NCBI RefSeq assembly: GCF_014297335.1
Contig: NZ_JACOQH010000013.1
Coordinates: 1 to 28,265, forward strand
Source of the DNA: Roseburia_D yibonii
GTDB taxonomy: Bacteria > Bacillota > Clostridia > Lachnospirales > Lachnospiraceae
DNA length: 28,265 nucleotides
Direction: 5' to 3'
The position numbers were made by a program, and so were the translations under genes. Under the pieces are notes generated by a model, which searched no databases, was not told the origin of the DNA, and was given only the letters and a program-made list of their open reading frames with translations. Below are positions 22,538 to 28,265 of this stretch, piece after piece (positions within the stretch are counted from its first letter, which is position 1; every line of letters begins with the position of its first letter).

Positions 22538-22539
22538 AT

Positions 22540-25500
22540 TTACAATCTTTCCGGCATAAAATCCCTTGCTTTTACTTGTTCTTGAGTTTTAGATTTATTT
22601 TTCGTTATTGATTGAGCAGCTACTCTATTTTGATACTGCCCTTGCTGATTCATTGATTCCACAGATGATAAGGCGGCTTTCACTAAAGCATAGGAGATTC
22701 CCATACCCATATCCAGACTCGTATCATCTAAAACATGTTTTGCCATCTGGTTATTTTGTTCTGCTGCTTTTTCTAACCACTTTCTTCCAATCTCCTTATT
22801 TTGATCTACGCCCTGCCCATAGTAATAAATCATTCCCAACTTGCATTGTGCATATGCATTTCCTTTATTGGCTGCTTGTTCCAAGTATGCTATGCCTTTT
22901 TTTATATCATACTGCTTATTTTCCGGATTTGTATAAATGGATCCTAATTTATACTGTGCATATTCGTTTCCTTGTTCTGCAGCTTTTTTGAAATACGTTA
23001 TGGCTACATCTAAGTTATAATATGGCTTTTCCGAATCTGCATAGATCACTCCCAACGCATATCGTGCAGACTGATTATCCTGTATTGCTGATTGTCCAAA
23101 ATATCTAATGGCTTTTTCCAAATCGTAATGCTGTCCTTCCGGATCCGCATAGATCACTCCCAGTTTATATTCTGCAAACTGGTTATCCTGTTTCGCTGAC
23201 TGCTCCAAATAGCTGATCGCTTTCTCCAGATCATAATGCTGCCTTTCCGGATCCGCATAGATCACTCCCAGTTTATATTCCGCAAACTGGTTATCCTGTT
23301 TCGCTGATTGCTCCAAATAACTGATCGCTTTCTCCAGATCGTAATACTGTCCTTCCGGATCCGCATAGATCACTCCCAGTTTATATTCCGCAAACTGGTT
23401 ATCCTGTTTCGCTGATTGCTCCAAATAACTGATCGCTTTCTCCAGATCGTAATACTGTCCTTCCGGATCCGCATAGATCACTCCCAGTTTATATTCCGCA
23501 AACTGGTTATCCTGTTTCGCTGATTGCTCCAAATAACTGATCGCTTTCTCCAGATCGTAATACTGTCCTTCCGGATCCGCATAGATCACTCCCAGTTTAT
23601 ATTCCGCAAACTGGTTATCCTGTTTCACTGACTGCTCCAAATAGCTGATCGCTTTCTCCAGATCGTAATGCTGTCCTTCCGGATCCGCATAGATCACTCC
23701 CAGTTTATATTCTGCAAACTGGTTATCCTGCTCCGCTGATTTCTCCAGATAGCCGATTGCTTTCTCCAGATCGTAATACTGACTTTCATAATCTGCATAT
23801 ATAGATCCAAGCGTATATTCCGCCATCATATTATTATTTTCCGCAAGTTTTTCTAACATTTTTATTGCACTATTTACTTTTTCAAAATCCTTTTCTTCTA
23901 AATATATTTTTGCTAACGAATATTGGGCATTTTCATTTCCAAGATCTGCAGCTTTTTTGAACCAATCGATTGCTTTTTCTACAGATTTCGTTGTTCCAAT
24001 CCCATCAAGCGTCATTTTTCCTACCCTATATAAAATACTATCATCCGTTGCCTTTCGGGTCATTTCGCAAAAAAGAGAATATGCTTGCTTATAAGCGCTA
24101 TCGGATGCATCCTGATCTATGTTTGTTCCAATTCCATGTGCATACATATTTCCAAGTTCGTAATACGCAAATGCATTTTTCCTTTCTGCTGACTTTTTCA
24201 TTAAAATAAATGCTTGTTCTTTATTCTTCTGTATCTCAGCCTCAGATGAACTTTGCAATTTATTATCCAGGTATATTTTTGCTAATGAATACTGCGCATA
24301 TGTATTTTTACCAGCTATCTTGTACCATTTTTCTGCTGTTTTATAATCTTGTTCTCCTCCTAATCCCCGGTCAAACATCTTTCCCATTTTATAGGCAGCA
24401 TACGTTTTAATATAATCATTATCTGTCTGAGCATATACATCCTGATATGCTTTCCTGGCCTCTACAAAAAATTCATCTGCTTCCCGGACATCAATATTAT
24501 TTCCTATCTGCTTTTCAATCAAAGTACCAATTTTTTCTATTGCAATAGCATTCCGTTTAATAGCCTCCTGCTCTAAGATATCAAAACCCTTTTCTAAATC
24601 AGGATTTTCTCCATATAAATTATTCATTGCATTTTTATATGAATCATTCCACTCAATATAATAATCCTGATTTATTATTGGAATCACGTCATTTATATGT
24701 AATTCTATATCGACATCCGCATTTTCCTTAACTTCAAAGTTTGGTTCTTTTTCAGCAGTGATCTTTATACTATTTGCAATTTCCCGGAGCAGCGCATTTT
24801 TGATTCTTTTTTCTATATCTGCCTTTCCCTGCAGCTGTGCATTCTTAATTTCAGTTTGGGTTTCACCGTAATATCCATGCATTTCTTTTATCGTATTCAA
24901 ATAGGAACTTATTTCACGCTGCATATCAGTTCTACTTATTATGAGGTTAGACAATTTTGTCAGCTGCTCCTTGGCTTCTGGAGGCAGAAATTTATACGTT
25001 AATCTTCCTGATTTTGGCAACATATTAATAAGCTTGCTTGTTTCTTGAGCAATTTTCTTCAGGTCTTCAGATTGAATTTTATCTGGAAGACGTTCGTATT
25101 CAACTCCAGGAACATATCCTACTTCATTTATCAAACTCTTTGCCTGATCAAGAATTTCCGATCGTTCCCTATTTCTATTTTCTTTCAGTTCAGATAGCTG
25201 CTCCTGAAACACCTGTCTTACAGATCGTTCATATGCATCGTCAAACATTTCCTGGGATAACATATGCCGAATATCTTTTTGAACATTAGTATGAATATAA
25301 GGACTTCGAACCTTATCCTTATTATCCCATAATTCATAGTGGACGTGCGGATGAGACTCTTCCGCATGAAACGCAGCTATCCAAGTATGATCAGTTGGAC
25401 TCACTCCCAATTTCTGCGCAATATCCGGCATTACACGTTTAAGATAATTATTCCAGGCATTAACATTCCGAAATCCTAATTCTTCACCATCTCTTTCGCT

Positions 25501-25857
25501 GAGAGATATAATTCCTCGATATATAATTCTTCCTTGTTTCGATAACTCATTTACATTCTTGACCACTTTATCCAAATCTGTAGTATCAATATTTCCGAAA
25601 AGTCCATGAGATCTTGGACGTCTTGCCATATATCTAACATATCCTTCATCACTGGCTTCCTGGTGCACTATATTTTCATCCAGATTCATTTCCAAAATTT
25701 TTTCATTACTTAATGCATCGTCAATGCTATCAACATTTTCCAAACTTACACCAGCTCTGGTTGCTATGTAGTGTGCATAATTACGATTTGCAACAGCAGA
25801 TCCTTTTCTATTTGGATTATGAACTCTTATTTTTGATATCAATGGTGAATAGGGCAT
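22540..25857 (-). CDS. MobP-like relaxase fused to a long Sel1-repeat region
   Basis: 1105 aa; AGGAG lies 6-7 bases before the ATG. Residues 1-240 form the relaxase: the metal motif is H164 with HPHVH at 169-173, and nearby Tyr residues Y27, Y30 or the Y73/Y76 group may be the nucleophile. The N-terminal pattern (ISKIRVHNPNRKGSAVANRN, YVRYMARRPRSHGLFG) is of the clostridial MobP3-like type. Residues 240-470 are helical linker. From about 480 to 1060 run many Sel1/TPR-like repeats (A-x-Y-x-LG-x-IY...A-x-x-Y-x-x-A). Six central repeats are nearly identical 36-aa units. The relaxase would nick oriT and lead the strand; Sel1 repeats usually bind proteins, maybe the coupling protein or recipient factors. 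Confidence 0.88.
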   Translation of the reverse strand: MPYSPLISKIRVHNPNRKGSAVANRNYAHYIATRAGVSLENVDSIDDALSNEKILEMNLDENIVHQEASDEGYVRYMARRPRSHGLFGNIDTTDLDKVVKNVNELSKQGRIIYRGIISLSERDGEELGFRNVNAWNNYLKRVMPDIAQKLGVSPTDHTWIAAFHAEESHPHVHYELWDNKDKVRSPYIHTNVQKDIRHMLSQEMFDDAYERSVRQVFQEQLSELKENRNRERSEILDQAKSLINEVGYVPGVEYERLPDKIQSEDLKKIAQETSKLINMLPKSGRLTYKFLPPEAKEQLTKLSNLIISRTDMQREISSYLNTIKEMHGYYGETQTEIKNAQLQGKADIEKRIKNALLREIANSIKITAEKEPNFEVKENADVDIELHINDVIPIINQDYYIEWNDSYKNAMNNLYGENPDLEKGFDILEQEAIKRNAIAIEKIGTLIEKQIGNNIDVREADEFFVEARKAYQDVYAQTDNDYIKTYAAYKMGKMFDRGLGGEQDYKTAEKWYKIAGKNTYAQYSLAKIYLDNKLQSSSEAEIQKNKEQAFILMKKSAERKNAFAYYELGNMYAHGIGTNIDQDASDSAYKQAYSLFCEMTRKATDDSILYRVGKMTLDGIGTTKSVEKAIDWFKKAADLGNENAQYSLAKIYLEEKDFEKVNSAIKMLEKLAENNNMMAEYTLGSIYADYESQYYDLEKAIGYLEKSAEQDNQFAEYKLGVIYADPEGQHYDLEKAISYLEQSVKQDNQFAEYKLGVIYADPEGQYYDLEKAISYLEQSAKQDNQFAEYKLGVIYADPEGQYYDLEKAISYLEQSAKQDNQFAEYKLGVIYADPEGQYYDLEKAISYLEQSAKQDNQFAEYKLGVIYADPERQHYDLEKAISYLEQSAKQDNQFAEYKLGVIYADPEGQHYDLEKAIRYFGQSAIQDNQSARYALGVIYADSEKPYYNLDVAITYFKKAAEQGNEYAQYKLGSIYTNPENKQYDIKKGIAYLEQAANKGNAYAQCKLGMIYYYGQGVDQNKEIGRKWLEKAAEQNNQMAKHVLDDTSLDMGMGISYALVKAALSSVESMNQQGQYQNRVAAQSITKNKSKTQEQVKARDFMPERL
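23083..23730 (-). repeat. Six in-frame 108-bp tandem repeats in the relaxase tail
   Basis: Six 108-bp units (36 codons each; boundaries at 23730, 23622, 23514, 23406, 23298, 23190 and 23083) encode QDNQFAEYKLGVIYADPE plus YDLEKAISYLEQS. The second, third and fourth encode identical protein and are close to identical in DNA; the outer ones differ slightly. Diverged units extend on both sides. The period is constant, so unit number can change without breaking the frame. Confidence 0.9.
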
Positions 25858-25971
25858 TTTTTCTCCTGTTAAATTTTTTAATTTGAATTCACAAATTTTT
25901 TACTTATTTTTTCAAAAACTTACATATTAATTTTGTATCAGTCAACCAGCAGTCAGACAAAGGAGGAAATT

Positions 25972-26169
25972 ATGTCTAAAGCATATACATTTATAATATT
26001 ACTCACATACTTTATATTAATCGGATTATGTAAGTATTTTCATCTCGAATTTTGTGAATTTTGTTTAAAAAGATTATACCAATATCCGGATGTTATTCGC
26101 TTATGTCTTTTTGATGCTAAACTACATATATTTTATATACTATCAATTCTAAAAGAATTTTTCAAATAG
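25972..26169 (+). CDS. Small membrane protein near the relaxase (65 aa)
   Basis: ATG at 25972 with AAAGGAGG 7 bases upstream, one of the best ribosome sites here. MSKAYTFIILLTYFILIGL is a membrane helix, followed by a basic, Phe/Cys-rich tail (YFHLEFCEFCLKRLYQY). It is on the plus strand, diverging from the relaxase and ending before a strong terminator. Function unknown; the spacer 25858-25971 to the relaxase is very AT-rich and no clear promoter could be chosen there. Confidence 0.6.
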   Translation: MSKAYTFIILLTYFILIGLCKYFHLEFCEFCLKRLYQYPDVIRLCLFDAKLHIFYILSILKEFFK

Positions 26170-26180
26170 CAAATACATAT

Positions 26181-26217
26181 GTGCCGGTACATGACATCTG
26201 TACCGGCACGAATTTTT
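26181..26217 (+). terminator. Strong terminator after the 65-aa gene
   Basis: GTGCCGGTACA (26181-26191) and TGTACCGGCAC (26199-26209) form a perfect 11-bp stem with a 7-nt loop, followed by GAATTTTTAT. It sits between converging genes but has a T-run only on the plus strand. Confidence 0.85.
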
Positions 26218-26218
26218 A

Positions 26219-26626
26219 TCAACTTTCTTTTTTATCTGCTTTGGATCGCATATAGACCAATGCCTTCTTTCGTGCCTCCTCATATACCGTTTCAACTTCC
26301 TCCCGCTGTTCTGGTGGTACGAATTTATATATGGTATCCGCGGCAAGATAGGTAGCTGTTCCTGATTGGATGCAGCTTTTAGCAGTCAATGATATGAGAC
26401 GTTCCATTTGTGGATCCAGTACACTTTTTATCTGCTCCCGGATAATCGGTACGATAAAATCTAAGTTGGATTCTGTCAGTTGGCCATTTAAGCCATCACA
26501 CACAAAGTCCCTAATCACATTACTCATGGACACATTTTTTTTTGCTGCCAATATCTTAATCTGTTCATATTCTTCATCCGTAAATATAGATGTAATTGAC
26601 TTTCTTCCTGACACTTTTCGCGGCAT
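26219..26626 (-). CDS. Ribbon-helix-helix relaxosome-type accessory protein (135 aa)
   Basis: ATG at 26626 with GAGG 6-7 bases upstream. Residues 10-45 (SITSIFTDEEYEQIKILAAK, VSMSNVIRDFVCDGL) are a ribbon-helix-helix domain of the MobC/Arc type, followed by a helical region and a basic end. It lies next to the non-coding repeat block and upstream of the relaxase, so it probably binds oriT and helps the relaxase, or represses its own gene. Candidate binding sites lie at 26741-26778. Confidence 0.7.
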   Translation of the reverse strand: MPRKVSGRKSITSIFTDEEYEQIKILAAKKNVSMSNVIRDFVCDGLNGQLTESNLDFIVPIIREQIKSVLDPQMERLISLTAKSCIQSGTATYLAADTIYKFVPPEQREEVETVYEEARKKALVYMRSKADKKES

Positions 26627-26740
26627 ATTTTTCCTCTTTTCTTTTTCTGTACTTTATCTACATCAAAGTATCATATTTTGCAATGTTCTTCAACATTTTT
26701 TCCCTGATTTTACGGTATTTTATGCAATATCTCGCAATAG

Positions 26741-26778
26741 TTCGGAACAATTCGGAACATAATGTCATATGTTCCGAA
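26741..26778. promoter_or_regulatory. Iterated TTCGGAACA sites with an 11-bp inverted repeat
   Basis: TTCGGAACA occurs at 26741 and again at 26751 (10-bp step, one helical turn), and the second copy starts a perfect inverted repeat TTCGGAACATA / TATGTTCCGAA (26751-26761, 26768-26778). It lies about 115-150 bp upstream of the ribbon-helix-helix gene. Such same-face spacing is typical of protein binding sites. Confidence 0.6.
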
Positions 26779-26794
26779 CGTCTTAAATGCTTTT

Positions 26795-26930
26795 AATTAC
26801 AGGCTTGCCTGTAATTTGTTCAGTCGGCGTTCTGCGCCCTATTCCTGCCTTAAATCTGCTTTTGATTTAAGGTAAGTCCAGAAAGGCGTTCTGGTTGGGG
26901 TTATAGGGGCGAAGTCCCTATGCCTTCGCC
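26795..26930. other. Cluster of inverted repeats, candidate oriT core
   Basis: Within the gene-free stretch 26627-27168: AATTACAGGC / GCCTGTAATT (26795-26816), CCTTAAATC / GATTTAAGG (26848-26872), CCAGAA / TTCTGG (26878-26894), and two mutually exclusive stems, ATAGGG / CCCTAT (26903-26921) and GGCGAAG / CTTCGCC (26908-26930). GGCGTTCTG is directly repeated at 26826 and 26885. It lies between the accessory gene and the next operon, and GC content is higher than around it. A nick site was not identified. Confidence 0.5.
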
Positions 26931-26973
26931 GCCGCACCTGTGGGATTGTGGGTAAGGTGCTGTTATGACAATC

Positions 26974-27038
26974 TTGAAAAATTGTTGATTGCATAGTTGA
27001 TAATGTTTCATTATCGACATGCTATCAATATTTTTCAA
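26974..27038. other. 65-nt long imperfect hairpin, candidate origin or oriT structure
   Basis: The two arms, TTGAAAAAT..TTGAT.GCAT..TTGATAATG and its complement ending ATTTTTCAA, pair over about 27 positions with small bulges around a TTT loop. After it CCACAGG / CCTGTGG (about 27063-27081) forms another stem. Single-strand folding of this size is usual for oriT, single-strand origins or recombinase-folded sites. Confidence 0.5.
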
Positions 27039-27123
27039 ATTGGAAAGCAGCTTATCCATAAATCCACAGGTCCGCCCTGTGGATATTTCAACTGCAATTT
27101 ACAGCCCAACTAATTCAATTTGC

Positions 27124-27157
27124 AAAAAAGGACAGCTCCGGAGAGTTGTCCTTTTTT
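27124..27157 (-). terminator. Terminator of the DUF5688-like gene
   Basis: AAAAAAGGACA (27124-27134) and TGTCCTTTTTT (27147-27157) with an inner CTCC/GGAG step. Lies 11 bp after the gene stop and has T-runs on both strands, so it also shields the origin-like block. Confidence 0.85.
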
Positions 27158-27168
27158 CTAACTACACT

Positions 27169-28050
27169 TTATGATTCTATAATAGATATTCCTTTTCCTT
27201 TCTCATACTTATAAATGTTGTACGATAATATTTCGTCCATTGCCACTTGCGTATCATTTATTTCTTTGACCATGCCTTGCAGTCCATAACCATCTGTATC
27301 ACTATCAAATAGTATTAAAACCTCATGTATAGAAGATGGTAAAATAATGAAAGATTCTTTTTTCATTGTATCTGAAATATATTTCAGCATATCTTCACAT
27401 CCCATAAGTGCCGCCCCATATACTCTTGATTTATTGGTTAGAACATACAACGGGCAATATTCAAATCCCATCATTTCAATATCAACGGCTTCTCTTAACA
27501 CTTCTTCCATACTGATAAAGCTTATTTCTTTTCTAACATTTTCAGCGGCTTGAAGTGCAATTTTCTCTTTTTCTTTTTTCCATATAGTAAGCAATTCATT
27601 CGTAATGACAGTCGTTGCCATTCCATCTTTTGAATCGTCCAAACGAAGGTAATAGACTTTTGACAGGTCTAAAAAATCATCATGAGGAATAGAAGTTAAA
27701 TACTCTGCATTGCGTTCCGTATTGACCAGTTTAAACCGGATTAACTTCTTTACTTTTTCATAATCGGTGAAATCTATCACCATCTCAATTTTGCGGCTCT
27801 GTTCATAAATTTCAGAAATGTGTGATACAATCATATCAAGTGAACGTCCATTTTTATATTCTGAAAATGCGTCATCCAGATAAATATTCGGTGCTATCTG
27901 TTTATCGTCCTTCAAAATGATTCCGTGCAATATCAGTCCGTTATTTTTCCGCACATCCTGATACCGAAATTCTAAATTCGGATAAAGTGTTCTTAATTTT
28001 CCAATCACCAATTCTGCAAATTTTTCCATTTCTTTTTCTAAATTTTTCAT
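27169..28050 (-). CDS. DUF5688-like hypothetical protein (293 aa)
   Basis: The ATG at 28050 has AAAGGAG 9-10 bases upstream; a TTG at 28092 is in frame but has no site. The sequence has a charged N-terminal helix (KNLEKEMEKFAELVIGKLRT), DVRKNNGLILHGIILKDDKQ, PNIYLDD, then a C-terminal domain with SSIHEVLILFDSD, all in the style of the DUF5688 family that is frequent in Lachnospiraceae mobile elements. No catalytic residues are known for the family. It stands alone between an upstream spacer and its own terminator. Confidence 0.7.
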   Translation of the reverse strand: MKNLEKEMEKFAELVIGKLRTLYPNLEFRYQDVRKNNGLILHGIILKDDKQIAPNIYLDDAFSEYKNGRSLDMIVSHISEIYEQSRKIEMVIDFTDYEKVKKLIRFKLVNTERNAEYLTSIPHDDFLDLSKVYYLRLDDSKDGMATTVITNELLTIWKKEKEKIALQAAENVRKEISFISMEEVLREAVDIEMMGFEYCPLYVLTNKSRVYGAALMGCEDMLKYISDTMKKESFIILPSSIHEVLILFDSDTDGYGLQGMVKEINDTQVAMDEILSYNIYKYEKGKGISIIES

Positions 28051-28095
28051 GATAAATATCTCCTTTATATGTTTGTTTTTTCCCCTTGCCAACCT

Positions 28096-28154
28096 CGAAA
28101 CGTTATTTTTTCACCACCTTTCCGACATGCCTAAATCTACGTTTCGCGCGAAAC
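28096..28154. promoter_or_regulatory. Palindromic CGAAAC sites upstream of the DUF5688-like gene
   Basis: GTTTCGCGCGAAAC (28141-28154) is a perfect 14-bp palindrome. CGAAACGT (28096-28103) and ACGTTTCG (28139-28146) form a wider inverted pair sharing the same half-site. They lie 46-104 bp upstream of the ATG, where an operator would sit. The rest of the 28051-28196 spacer shows no gene. Confidence 0.45.
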
Positions 28155-28196
28155 CCAAAAGACTTGTTCTGGCAGGGATTCTGGTCGGGAGCTTTT

Positions 28197-28265
28197 TTAC
28201 TTAATGATCAGCGCAGCTTTCCCTGTCGATCTTTTGACTTGTTCTGTATAGGTATTTCTGTATCG
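28197..28265 (-). CDS. C-terminal end of an unidentified protein (partial)
   Basis: An open minus-strand frame enters from the right edge and stops at 28197 with 22 codons visible (ending QVKRSTGKAALIIK). The composition is plausible for coding sequence and the strand agrees with neighbours, but it is too short for any identification. Confidence 0.3.
   Translation of the reverse strand, partial: RYRNTYTEQVKRSTGKAALIIK

Noticed and set aside
23083..23730. CRISPR array
   Set aside because: The regular 108-bp period is entirely coding and has no unique spacers; it is a protein repeat.
23970..25289. Several plus-strand frames of 60-80 codons inside the relaxase
   Set aside because: They are shadows of the repeat-rich relaxase frame and have no ribosome sites or plausible protein composition.
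26741..26778. Iterons of a replication origin
   Set aside because: Only two direct copies and one inverted copy are present, and no replication initiator gene is in the window; a protein operator or oriT site fits better.

Overview
The window looks like part of an integrative/conjugative element or conjugative plasmid of a low-GC Gram-positive gut anaerobe, most likely a Lachnospiraceae-type Clostridium. Supporting signs are AT-rich DNA, strong GGAGG-type ribosome binding sites, a Firmicutes-style type IV secretion set (PrgI-like, VirB4-like and TraG/VirD4-like proteins), a clostridial MobP-like relaxase, a DUF5688-like protein and Clostridia-type cell-wall-binding repeats. No rRNA, tRNA, CRISPR array or IS transposase was seen. 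Almost all genes lie on the minus strand, so the biological order runs from right to left.

Right end (about 28.3-25.9 kb): the last codons of an unidentified gene, a DUF5688-like gene, a 540-bp non-coding block dense in inverted repeats (the best oriT/origin candidate), a ribbon-helix-helix accessory protein and a tiny plus-strand membrane peptide. Next come a large MobP-like relaxase fused to a long Sel1-repeat tail (22.5-25.9 kb) and a convergent, catalytic-domain-only tyrosine recombinase (21.9-22.5 kb).

Transfer core (21.75-13.3 kb, minus strand, tightly packed): SSB, VirD4/TraG coupling protein, a VirB2-like small membrane protein, a VirB6-like polytopic protein, another small membrane protein, PrgI, a separate VirB4-N-like protein, the VirB4 ATPase, a membrane-anchored C39-like cysteine peptidase (where other Gram-positive systems have a VirB1-like hydrolase), a membrane-anchored protein and a small tandem-RHH-like protein.

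Pilus module (13.0-6.1 kb), directly continuous with the transfer genes: TadZ/CpaE-like, a bitopic membrane protein, a 57-aa pilin-like peptide followed by a strong intercistronic hairpin, a TadA/VirB11-family ATPase, a TadB/C (T2SSF) platform protein, a run of short single-TM proteins that share an MKQII-type N-terminus, two larger anchored proteins (one ending in a Listeria-Bacteroides-type repeat) and three small uncharacterised proteins. The arrangement suggests a conjugation machine that carries its own Tad-like pilus, perhaps for donor-recipient attachment. No prepilin peptidase is visible.

Accessory part (5.9-2.5 kb): a small plus-strand Cro/CI-type regulator diverges from a minus-strand string of small unknown genes (lipoprotein, Cys-rich protein, zinc-finger/HTH protein, a pair of paralogues with different tails). 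A type I toxin-antitoxin locus follows: a 30-aa Hol_Tox-like peptide with a structured leader and a convergent antisense RNA. A second, similar sRNA unit without a toxin lies at about 6.0 kb. The left end (2.35 kb to 1) has a visibly higher GC content and encodes two exported proteins, a cell-wall-binding-repeat protein and a truncated beta-helix protein, likely surface cargo.
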